Of a stretch of DNA of 64,000 nucleotides, positions 26,207 to 32,853 are shown one piece after another. Origin of the DNA: Litorimonas sp049647245 (lineage in GTDB: Bacteria > Pseudomonadota > Alphaproteobacteria > Caulobacterales > Maricaulaceae); NCBI GenBank assembly GCA_049647245.1, contig JBARXH010000205.1, positions 1 to 64,000 on the forward strand. Direction: 5' to 3'. The notes under the pieces are model-generated. The model saw nothing but the letters and a program-made list of their open reading frames with translations. It was not told the origin of the DNA and searched no databases. Numbering within the stretch: position 1 is the stretch's first letter; every line of letters starts with the position of its first letter. The translations under genes were made by a program, and so were the position numbers.

Positions 26207-26555
26207 CTGACGCTTCGGAGCGATTTTTTAGAAATTCGGCGAACTGTTGTAGCTCGTTCAAGTCTCGATCAGACAACTCAGTAGCCGTTCTTGCAAGAAA
26301 CTCCACCTCTTTAGAAACCTCGCCCACAATATCATCCGTGAACCATGAGACCGGGCGTTGGTACAGCTTTGCCAGTGCTTTAAGTTCAACGGCGCTAACC
26401 TTGCGACGGCCCGACTCTATTTCAGAAATTGCGCTCCGCGAAACCTTAAGGTCCTCCGCAACATGATCTTGCCTCAGGCCGACGTAATCTCGCGCCTCTC
26501 GCAACCTGGTCGCGATAAGCATTTGATCGTCATTCTGTGTGTTGTGCGTGCTCAT
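26199..26555 (-). CDS. XRE-family transcriptional regulator
   Basis: A 118-residue repressor-like protein. The helix-turn-helix spans residues ~14-70 (LREARDYVGLRQDHVAEDLK, VSRSAISEIESGRRKVSAVE); the C-terminal ~45 residues are a polar helix. Paired with the ImmA/IrrE peptidase encoded next, it is the likely target whose cleavage would induce the operon. The palindrome at 26864-26882 is its probable operator. It overlaps both neighbours (ATGA with the carrier protein gene). Confidence 0.87.
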   Translation of the reverse strand: MSTHNTQNDDQMLIATRLREARDYVGLRQDHVAEDLKVSRSAISEIESGRRKVSAVELKALAKLYQRPVSWFTDDIVGEVSKEVEFLARTATELSDRDLNELQQFAEFLKNRSEASDE

Positions 26556-26830
26556 ATGACGGTTGCAGCAGGTATGGTCGGCTTTGCCTTTACAACCTTG
26601 TCAACAAAGTAAGCTGTGCATTCCTCATCAGTCGAGAAGCCTCCAGGGGGCACGTTCGCTTCTTCGATCACGATCCCAAAAGCTTCTTCGAGCGCAAGGC
26701 AAATATCGATAGCCTTAAGTGAATCGACGCCAGCTGCGAAGGTCGCTCCCCCCGTAAAGGATGCCCAGCCGCTCGCCGCACCCTGTTGAAGCTCTTTCTC
26801 GACAATCTGCCTAATACTGATTTCGTCCAT
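26552..26830 (-). CDS. Acyl carrier protein-like phosphopantetheine protein
   Basis: A 92-residue carrier protein. FAAGVDSLKAIDICLALEEA contains the DSL motif with Ser37 as the phosphopantetheine attachment site, followed by the acidic recognition helix and FGIVIEE. The start at 26830 is chosen because the longer frame (to 26908) would run through the operator and promoter. It is the first gene of the operon. No acyl-synthase genes are nearby, so the carrier probably serves another enzyme of the cassette, perhaps by presenting an acyl or aminoacyl group. Confidence 0.8.
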   Translation of the reverse strand: MDEISIRQIVEKELQQGAASGWASFTGGATFAAGVDSLKAIDICLALEEAFGIVIEEANVPPGGFSTDEECTAYFVDKVVKAKPTIPAATVI

Positions 26831-26860
26831 TAGATTTGTCCGATATTCCAACGCTCGAGA

Positions 26861-26889
26861 GATATGTCGGATAATCCGACATAGGTCAA
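26861..26889 (-). promoter_or_regulatory. Promoter and 19-bp operator of the carrier protein operon
   Basis: On the minus strand, -35 TTGACC (26889-26884) is followed by a 17-base spacer and CATATC (26866-26861). The spacer is almost exactly filled by ATGTCGGATAATCCGACAT (26864-26882), a perfect 9-bp inverted repeat around one base. A half-site-like ATCGGACA lies at 26836-26843. The position fits repression by the XRE protein encoded two genes on. The stretch 26909-27152 towards the relaxase shows nothing else. Confidence 0.65.
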
Positions 26890-27152
26890 GCGTCTTTTCA
26901 TACGGCAAGACTTTTATACTTGTTGGTGTACGCGCGCGACCAACCAGAGGCGAAGGTTGTTAGCCAATGTCGAGCGCATTAACGGCCCCAGCAGTGCGAC
27001 TGGTTCTTGCCAACCAAACAAAGATTAGAGATTGCCGCACTAGTTGCCTGTGTGAGACAGGCGAACTTATTAAAGTAAACGCGAGTACAAAACCAGACCC
27101 TCGCATATCGAACGACTTTCATTAAATTTTGAACTCGTCTGTATAGCGCCTC

Positions 27153-29084
27153 TCAACGTGACGGCCCTCGTCGCCCACTTACATCCCAGCTTATCCCGCC
27201 CGACGACACTCGCCCTGAAATCATCCGCCCCAGCCGCTTTTCCATAACCGGTCGCCACGGCACGAGCGTGAACTCTTTCGAGCGTTCGATCACGGCAAAC
27301 TTGCCACTCGGTCGCTCAATGGCCTCGCTGTAAATACCATCTATATGCCGAGCGTCTCCGAGCGGTGCATAGGGTTTGCCAGTCTCGACGGATATTCTTG
27401 AAGCGGCATCGCCAAGATCCATCGCTTCCAGTTTCCTAAGTGCGGCGCTCGGCAGCTTTCCGGCCTCATCTTTCTCGACGCCCATTTCTTTCAACCCCGA
27501 GACTCGTTTCGCCATAGCCGTGTGGATTTCCGTTGATCGCAAAATGGGTTCGTGACCTTCGGCTAGATGCCTGTCGATCCATGTCACACCTCTTGCCGTT
27601 TGCATCTCGCGAAGAGTCAGTCGACTTTCGCGTTGCAAGGATGTCGGAAGACGCTTGGCCCGTTCCGCCTCATAGTCCGCTGCGCGGTCTAGATAGTCAC
27701 TGGGTATGCGCCACGATCCATCGGGCCTGCGAACGACGCGTTTCTGTCGACGTAACGCTTCTAATCGCCGGTCATGTGCTCTTGCGTAAGCAGTCGAGAC
27801 CCTATCGCCTTCAGTCGCATGTCTTGCCTCGCTGTATATACCGTCGTTCTGGTCAGCAAATGCTGCGATGGATCTGTCTATCGACTTTGGACCTTGATGA
27901 TGCGGTTCGAACGTGACCACCTGCCCACTTCGCAAGGTCTCAAACGTTTCGTCATCTGCGACGGCGGCGTGGACCAACCGCCCGTCTAGAGCTTCGATCA
28001 CAACGTAACCATCGGAGTGTGTATCATCAATTTTCCCGAATCGTGTGACCCGTCCTGTAACTGACCGAGAGCCGAGTCGATTGGGATCGAAGATATTGTC
28101 TTCCGTCACGATACTGGGCGCTTGGCCTTTCATCGCGCTGTACAACGCTTTGACGATGTCTCCCCGCTCTCCCATCTGTCGGAGACGGTCGATGGAATCG
28201 GGCTCAATCCGCCAATGGCCTCCGCCTTGCGGTTCCGCTAGCCCTAGAACCGAAAGGTGGCGCAAGCGTCGGATCATGAGCCGTCGATGCCAGACCCTTC
28301 CCTTTTGGGCTGGTCTGGATAAATCGACGACGCCTTGCTCGGCCTGCTTAGAGAGCGCGCGGTCCAGGTCCGTCACCCGTTCCGCTTCAACAGTCTTTGC
28401 AAGGCGCACACGGCCTTCAATCTGAGTCATTGGTCCCAGTTCAGCCTCGACAAGTTGCTCTGCATGTCGCCGCATTCCATGTGAGAGATAGCGGCGCGGG
28501 ATGACGAGGTCCTTGCCATCGTCCCGGACCCCGCGCACGATTAGATGCGTGTGCGGATTGGCCGTATTATGATGGTCGGCCGCCAGCCATTCCAGCTTCG
28601 TACCGAGTTCGTTTTCCATCTCCGCGACAAGATCGGTCGTGTAAGCCCTCAAGTCCGCCAGTTGTGCGGCGTCTTCCGGTGCAACGATGAACCGGAAATG
28701 GTGACGGTCATCCTTCCAAGTCTTGGCAACGTCATTCGCAAGACTCTTGCGCTCATCTAAGCCTTCTACTTGGTCGATCTCAGACCCATACAGTTCGGCA
28801 CGTCCGCCATGTTCGTCCGTCCCATCCCGTTGGATATAATCGACGTGTTTCTTCAGTCCGATATGTTTGCCGCCTGCGTGGGTCTTGAACGACCCTTTGA
28901 TCACGACCCGTCGGTAAAATGCCATTGGTCGGACGGCCCGGCTGGACGCGGATGATCGCGACGAGCTAGCGCCCTTGCGTTTCGACGCTCGCTCGATCCG
29001 CTTGAAGAAAGTGACAGTCTTGCGCGCTCCGGACCGCGTTCGAATGCGACCGAGCCGAACTTCGAAGCCATCGCCTTTCGTCAT
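27153..29084 (-). CDS. Relaxase (VirD2/TraI-like, DUF3363)
   Basis: A 643-residue conjugative relaxase that nicks oriT and leads the strand through the channel. The metal-binding three-His motif of the MOB domain is HHNTANPHTHLIVRG (residues ~171-185). The long C-terminal DUF3363 region includes the SVTGRVTRFGKIDDTHSDGY and WRIPSDYLDRAADYE blocks. The N-terminus has the conserved FYRRVVIKGSFKTHAGGKH. The 193 bases upstream carry four GTGTCGACAC-type palindromes, which may be part of oriT or an operator. The start has only a weak ribosome site. Confidence 0.9.
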   Translation of the reverse strand: MTKGDGFEVRLGRIRTRSGARKTVTFFKRIERASKRKGASSSRSSASSRAVRPMAFYRRVVIKGSFKTHAGGKHIGLKKHVDYIQRDGTDEHGGRAELYGSEIDQVEGLDERKSLANDVAKTWKDDRHHFRFIVAPEDAAQLADLRAYTTDLVAEMENELGTKLEWLAADHHNTANPHTHLIVRGVRDDGKDLVIPRRYLSHGMRRHAEQLVEAELGPMTQIEGRVRLAKTVEAERVTDLDRALSKQAEQGVVDLSRPAQKGRVWHRRLMIRRLRHLSVLGLAEPQGGGHWRIEPDSIDRLRQMGERGDIVKALYSAMKGQAPSIVTEDNIFDPNRLGSRSVTGRVTRFGKIDDTHSDGYVVIEALDGRLVHAAVADDETFETLRSGQVVTFEPHHQGPKSIDRSIAAFADQNDGIYSEARHATEGDRVSTAYARAHDRRLEALRRQKRVVRRPDGSWRIPSDYLDRAADYEAERAKRLPTSLQRESRLTLREMQTARGVTWIDRHLAEGHEPILRSTEIHTAMAKRVSGLKEMGVEKDEAGKLPSAALRKLEAMDLGDAASRISVETGKPYAPLGDARHIDGIYSEAIERPSGKFAVIERSKEFTLVPWRPVMEKRLGRMISGRVSSGGISWDVSGRRGPSR

Positions 29085-29126
29085 GTCGGAATGAGGATCG
29101 AAGAGGCTAAAAAAGGTTTGGCCTTT

Positions 29127-29253
29127 GGTGTCAACACCGTTTCGCCCAGTACCACCTGAGAAAACCAGAGATCGGTGTCGACACCATAATCGACCGTGTC
29201 GACACTAAAAACCGATGTGCAGACTGGACTTAGTCCTGGGGTGTCGACACCCC
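29127..29253. repeat. Four GTGTCGACAC-type palindromes upstream of the relaxase
   Basis: Sites lie at 29127-29138 (GGTGTCAACACC, imperfect), 29174-29185 (GGTGTCGACACC), 29196-29205 (GTGTCGACAC) and 29238-29253 (16-bp perfect GGGGTGTCGACACCCC). Centre distances are 47, 21 and 45 bases, close to whole helical turns. They fill the traF-relaxase gap, so they are candidates for oriT-associated or regulatory binding sites. Confidence 0.7.
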
Positions 29254-29277
29254 CTTTTATCTTGCCTTCCACGCCCG

Positions 29278-29832
29278 TCACCCGTGCCCCGCCTTATCGA
29301 CGAGCCCCTGCCGATCCGACTTCCAGCGAAACTGTCCCAGATAACGCACGCGACCGAGGACATTCGATCGCGAAACCGGACCGAAATAGCGACTATCGAA
29401 CGAGGTCTGCACATCTGTCGAAACGAGAAAGATCTGATCTTTCAAGAGCGTAAAACAGCCTCGTTTCGATGGTAGGGGCCGCCCTCGCGAGTCGTGCGAC
29501 AGCACGACAAGCAGAGGGCGTCCCGACACGCTGACGCCATGTTCGTCATGGCAAACTCTCTCTCCCGAGACAGCCCAGACGGTCTTAATGAGAGGTATGT
29601 TGGGAGGGAGATAGCGTCTCTCTACGGCAAGCATTTCAACCGCTTGAGGCGCATAGGCTGCGACAAGATCATCTCGCCTAATTTGCGCGCCCGGCTCCAA
29701 TCGATACCATCCAACCGGCGCACTCGGGCTTGGATTGTAAAGCAATCTGGGAACGCTGGGACGGACGATCTGGAAGAGTGTCGCGCCACACAATACAGCA
29801 ATCGAAAGCGGTGCAAGAACGCGGATCAACAT
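29278..29832 (-). CDS. traF: Conjugative transfer signal peptidase TraF (S26 family)
   Basis: A 184-residue membrane-anchored serine protease. The N-terminal hydrophobic anchor (residues ~5-22) is followed by YNPSPSAPVGWYRL, which holds the catalytic Ser (SAPVG), and by LIKTVWAVSGERVC, which holds the catalytic Lys. C-terminal SFDSRYFGPVSRSNVLGRVR is the S26 box. TraF processes the TrbC pilin in RP4-type systems. It overlaps the DUF2840 gene by seven bases and ends before the palindrome array. Confidence 0.9.
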   Translation of the reverse strand: MLIRVLAPLSIAVLCGATLFQIVRPSVPRLLYNPSPSAPVGWYRLEPGAQIRRDDLVAAYAPQAVEMLAVERRYLPPNIPLIKTVWAVSGERVCHDEHGVSVSGRPLLVVLSHDSRGRPLPSKRGCFTLLKDQIFLVSTDVQTSFDSRYFGPVSRSNVLGRVRYLGQFRWKSDRQGLVDKAGHG

Positions 29833-30263
29833 AACCAGTCCTCGACGATCTGGGCGAGGTTTTTCGCTTGCAGATTGGCCAGATTGAGCGCGCGCCAGCG
29901 CCGCTCAGGGAGGGATTCGGGCGCAAATTGGATCGCTTGCAGCGCGTCCAATGCCGCAAGAACGCGCCTAACGCGGGTCGTCCCTGACGCGTGCAGCCAG
30001 ACGTCAGCTCCCGGATGAATGCCGGGCAATGTCGTACAATGACCCTGTGCCACTGCACAACAGATCGCGACCGACCATAGTTGTGTCCCGAACCCATTGG
30101 CCTCCCAGCGTTCATAGCCGAAGACCTGGCCGGGACGATATGCTGCAAACCGACGCTGCCAATCTTTACGAACATACCGGTCAGGCTCGCCGAAAAGAAC
30201 GCGGTGATTGATGCGTTTTTTGCGAAAGTGAACTTCGACCAGCGTATACGGATCAGTCGTCAT
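29826..30263 (-). CDS. DUF2840 family protein
   Basis: A 145-residue protein starting MTTDPYTLVEVHFRKKRINH, with the family block FAAYRPGQVFGYERWEANGFG and a C-terminal RRWRALNLANLQAKNLAQIV helix. DUF2840 genes lie between an AlpA-like gene and traF in many alphaproteobacterial ICEs; their function is unknown. The start at 30263 lies within the end of the HTH gene (11-base overlap); a longer frame upstream is an artefact of that overlap. Confidence 0.85.
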   Translation of the reverse strand: MTTDPYTLVEVHFRKKRINHRVLFGEPDRYVRKDWQRRFAAYRPGQVFGYERWEANGFGTQLWSVAICCAVAQGHCTTLPGIHPGADVWLHASGTTRVRRVLAALDALQAIQFAPESLPERRWRALNLANLQAKNLAQIVEDWLC

Positions 30264-30483
30264 TATCGGCCCGGTCATTGGCCGGTGCGAGCATGTCGCC
30301 GACATGCTGCGAGCGCGACCACAGGTCGAGATCATCGCGGTGATAGAGCACCTTGGCCCCATGTTTCCGGAACGTCGGTCCGTCATGCCGCCACCGCATG
30401 GCGTCCAACGTTGAAACTTTCATTCGAAGGTAGATCGCCGCTTCTTCGGTCGTGAAGTATGGAGTTTCGGAGGGATTGACCAT
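30253..30483 (-). CDS. AlpA/excisionase-like helix-turn-helix protein
   Basis: A 76-residue DNA-binding protein. PYFTTEEAAIYLRMKVSTLD followed by AMRWRHDGPTFRKHGAKVLY is the MerR-like winged HTH found in AlpA regulators and excisionases. It may regulate the transfer genes or help excision. The start at 30483 has AAAGGA upstream. A conserved AGGA-N6-TCCT element lies 54 bases before the start. Confidence 0.85.
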   Translation of the reverse strand: MVNPSETPYFTTEEAAIYLRMKVSTLDAMRWRHDGPTFRKHGAKVLYHRDDLDLWSRSQHVGDMLAPANDRADNDD

Positions 30484-30536
30484 CAAGTGTCCTTTCATCT
30501 CTGCGACCAACGGAAGAGTTGGAAGAAGTTTATAAA

Positions 30537-30550
30537 AGGACTATATTCCT
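30537..30550 (-). promoter_or_regulatory. AGGA-N6-TCCT operator before the alpA-like operon
   Basis: Minus strand AGGAATATAGTCCT followed by TTTATAAAC, a -10-like block. The same palindrome occurs before the DUF2285 gene (31451-31464) and at 38050-38063, each followed by an AT-rich -10-like element. Its distance to the ATG is 54 bases, the same as for the DUF2285 gene. Confidence 0.5.
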
Positions 30551-30569
30551 ATGTTAGGATCTTTGGGCA

Positions 30570-30600
30570 GTGTCGAAGTTTGCATTGCAGTTTTCGACAC
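30570..30600. repeat. Inverted repeat GTGTCGAA-N15-TTCGACAC
   Basis: Eight-base arms at 30570-30577 and 30593-30600. The half-site GTGTCGA is the same as in the palindrome array before the relaxase, so one DNA-binding protein may use both. It lies between the DUF2285 gene end and the alpA-like promoter. Confidence 0.5.
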
Positions 30601-30602
30601 CC

Positions 30603-31397
30603 CTAAGATGCGGCGTCTCGCAAAAGACGTCGATACCCACCGCCGACGAAGGCACGTCCTCGGTCGCGCGCCCTAATCGCGCGATCTTTCAATGACCGAT
30701 TTGCAGCCCAGTCTTGTGAAACACGGGCCTCACCGAAGAGGCCAATCGCGATGTCCCTAAGACTGCCGATCCGACCCGGTTCTATCGTCTCAATATCCCA
30801 AGCAAGAAGCCCTTCCAAGAGCTTGTCGCGGCTCGGGCGACGTCTCGCACGCAACACCTTCCGCGCATCAGATCTATGCAAAGACAAGAGCTTTCCGAAG
30901 GTCCGAAGTCGACGCGTCGCGCCGGGTCTACCGTCCAATCTAATGGAAACGCGGGCATCCTCGCCTATCGGTACGTCGCTATTACCTAGGAGCTGTATCC
31001 AGAAATCATGACCGCCCAAACGAACCATCCTCTGTCCATCGCTCGTGTCGAGGACGGTCGGCAGGCACCTGAGTGTCTTTAAAGAAAAACTGCCATCATC
31101 TTCAGGCAGAGCCACATCAAAGCGGACGGAGAGAGTGCTAGTAAGCAAGTTCGGCAACCAGAAAACCGGAGTCTCGCTTGATGGAAGGTCAGGGTCTGCG
31201 AATGCAATAAGACCGAAAGTTTCCGCTTCGAGATAGGGTTTGTGCAAACGGATGTATCGGAGGCTTTCATGTCGATCACAGACTTCTGGTAGGTGTTGGC
31301 GATGTCTTGCCCACGATCGTCTGTACGAAGTGTTTCTTCGCAATCCCTCCCACGCCCAAGCCGCATCCGACATGACAATCTGCTCGTCCAGCCTCAT
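30603..31397 (-). CDS. DUF2285 family protein with N-terminal DUF6499-like domain
   Basis: A 264-residue soluble protein. AWAWEGLRRNTSYRRSWARH (residues ~13-32) is the DUF6499-type start, and the C-terminal half (DGRPGATRRLRTFGKLLSLH; KLLEGLLAWD) matches DUF2285. Members occur next to alpA/DUF2840/traF in ICEs and are thought to bind DNA or regulate transfer; this is not proven. GGAGG lies eight bases before the ATG. An AGGA-N6-TCCT element lies 54 bases upstream. Confidence 0.8.
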   Translation of the reverse strand: MRLDEQIVMSDAAWAWEGLRRNTSYRRSWARHRQHLPEVCDRHESLRYIRLHKPYLEAETFGLIAFADPDLPSSETPVFWLPNLLTSTLSVRFDVALPEDDGSFSLKTLRCLPTVLDTSDGQRMVRLGGHDFWIQLLGNSDVPIGEDARVSIRLDGRPGATRRLRTFGKLLSLHRSDARKVLRARRRPSRDKLLEGLLAWDIETIEPGRIGSLRDIAIGLFGEARVSQDWAANRSLKDRAIRARDRGRAFVGGGYRRLLRDAAS

Positions 31398-31450
31398 TTC
31401 TCTTGCCTCCAGACACGTATAGCGACCCCCAGCCCGCGAGGAAACAAAAT

Positions 31451-31464
31451 AGGAACAATTTCCT
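31451..31464 (-). promoter_or_regulatory. AGGA-N6-TCCT operator before the DUF2285 gene
   Basis: Minus strand AGGAAATTGTTCCT followed by ATTTTG as a possible -10. It shares spacing and symmetry with the elements at 30537 and 38050. The remainder of 31398-31606 shows no gene. Confidence 0.5.
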
Positions 31465-31606
31465 AGAAAAGTAAATACGGGAATCCGATTAGACTCAGTT
31501 GCATGTTCGACTTCTGTTCAATCTAAGCGCGACTTCTTTCCAAGTAGAAACGTAGCGACCGCCCGGCGCGGAGCCGAGCGGTCTGGGTTTTGGTCGTCCC
31601 GAGAGA

Positions 31607-31933
31607 CTAGCCTGCCGGGTTCCAGAGGATGACGTGGCGGGTCTCGTCATTCTTGACCGGCGCGATGTTGGCGTAGACCTTACGCGGTCCGATCTCCGGA
31701 GAGGCGAGGGTCAGGGAAACATATTCGCGCCCCGATGACTTCGCCGTTCTCACCCAGCCTGCCCCGATGGGAGCGCCTTGGCCGCCTGCCAGCACCCGAT
31801 AGTCGGGCTGGTCTGTGCCGTCCTGCTTGAGGCCGTTCGCGACGATGCGGATAGGGGTGGATAGGGAGAGCATCGAGAGCGTGCCCTCGAAGCCTGTGTC
31901 GGTTTCAGTGATATAGCCCAGTGCATTTGCCAT
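31607..31933 (-). CDS. DUF736 family protein (second copy)
   Basis: A 108-residue protein starting MANALGYITETDTGFEGTLS and ending with VYANIAPVKNDETRHVILWN, the DUF736 pattern. The start at 31933 has GGAGA at the right distance; frames reaching to 32017 would run into the inverted-repeat leader. It differs clearly from the copy at 8463-8774. A degenerate, inverted copy of this same gene lies at 32203-32530, and a perfect 24-bp inverted repeat begins 24 bases upstream of the start. Confidence 0.85.
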   Translation of the reverse strand: MANALGYITETDTGFEGTLSMLSLSTPIRIVANGLKQDGTDQPDYRVLAGGQGAPIGAGWVRTAKSSGREYVSLTLASPEIGPRKVYANIAPVKNDETRHVILWNPAG

Positions 31934-31956
31934 GGTCATTTTCTCCATAAGTTCGT

Positions 31957-32179
31957 CGCGAGGGCCCGATGCCCTGTTGACGAGCGACCGGCAGGGCGGC
32001 GCGGCAGGGTCGGCCACCGCTCTTCGCGGGCGGAACGAAGAGGAGCACCGGTGGAGGGTGCGACTTTGTCTCGCGAGGAATGCCGCGAAGCGGCAGGGGA
32101 AAGTCGTGCGTGGAACCGGTTGGCCGGGCCTGACGGGTCGACCAGGTCAGTCTCTTCAACAGGGCATCGGGCCCTCGCG
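31957..32179. repeat. Perfect 24-bp inverted repeat around a structured spacer
   Basis: Arms at 31957-31980 and 32156-32179 are exact reverse complements (left arm begins CGCGAGGGCCC, ends CCCTGTTGA). The spacer itself can fold: CCACCG/CGGTGG with CTCTTCG/CGAAGAG inside (32014-32053), TGCCGC-GAA-GCGGCA (32080-32094) closed by GACTTT/AAAGTC. It forms the leader of the DUF736 gene on one side and of its pseudogene on the other. It could be a structured RNA or a relic of an inverted duplication. Confidence 0.75.
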
Positions 32180-32202
32180 TTAGCCTATGTCTTGTGGAGA
32201 GG

Positions 32203-32530
32203 ATGGCTGTGGCAAATGCACTGGGCGAGCCTTCCGCCAAGACCGATTCAGGCTTTTAGGGCACGCCATCAGGTCATGCAAGGTTCTCTATCCTGATCCG
32301 TATCGTCATGAATGGCCGGGCTTATTCGATACAGCCAGCCTGACTACCGGGTGCTGGTTGGCGGCATTCTTATGGTGCTTATCAGGCGGGCTGGGTAAGA
32401 TCGGCACTCTCGATCCGGCGTGAATTGCTGGCTCTTGCCGTCCCGGAGAACGGACTTTTCAGGGTCGCCAATAGGTCTATGCCGTCAAGACTGGCGAGAC
32501 CTGCCATGTTATCTATTCCCTCGCAGGTAT
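32203..32530 (+). pseudogene. Degenerate inverted copy of the DUF736 gene
   Basis: Read on the plus strand, this stretch follows the DUF736 gene at 31607-31933 from start to end but with frameshifts and stops. TGGCAAATGCACTGGGC is identical (17 bases), then come GATTCAGGCTTTTAGGGCACG against GACACAGGCTTCGAGGGCACG, and further matches around GACTACCGGGTGCTGG and GTCAAGACTGGCGAGACC. It is therefore a decayed inverted duplicate and not an independent gene. Short frames here are spurious. Confidence 0.8.
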
Positions 32531-32720
32531 CAGAGTGGTGGCCTTAAAACAGACTGTCCGGCTCCGCGCCCGGCGGTCGCTGCATACGGTGCGGTCTGCA
32601 CCCCGCGACCAATCTTACAGAGATACTTTGATTGTAAAACCACGCTCTAAAAGCGCGCTTGATTTCGTCCATCGGATGGCCAGAAGATCCACCTAATATA
32701 GCTGACTTCCGACCATGACG

Positions 32721-32746
32721 AAGGCCGTCCCTGCGGGGACGGCCTT
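32721..32746. other. GC-rich hairpin downstream of the parB-like gene
   Basis: AAGGCCGTCC and GGACGGCCTT form a 10-bp stem. No T-run follows on either strand. It may be a secondary terminator or stabiliser. Bases 32531-32720 show nothing recognisable. Confidence 0.4.
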
Positions 32747-32827
32747 GGCCGGAAACGATGCGGGTTTGCCGCGATCGCTCCTGTCGCTCCCTAAGGATTG
32801 GAGAGTATCCTGCGGAGCATGTGGCGT

Positions 32828-32849
32828 GGCTCCCTCGCAAGAGGGAGCC
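32828..32849 (-). terminator. Hairpin directly behind the parB-like gene
   Basis: A 9-bp stem GGCTCCCTC/GAGGGAGCC with a four-base loop begins four bases after the stop of the parB-like gene. A T-run is missing, so termination strength is uncertain. Confidence 0.45.
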
Positions 32850-32853
32850 TGTT

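Noticed and set aside
29081..29281. 66-codon minus-strand frame between traF and the relaxase
   Set aside because: It covers the palindrome array, its codons mirror the repeats (several GVDT-like units), and it lacks a ribosome site.
32187..32650. Plus-strand short frames downstream of the 24-bp repeat
   Set aside because: They are out-of-frame fragments of the decayed DUF736 copy.
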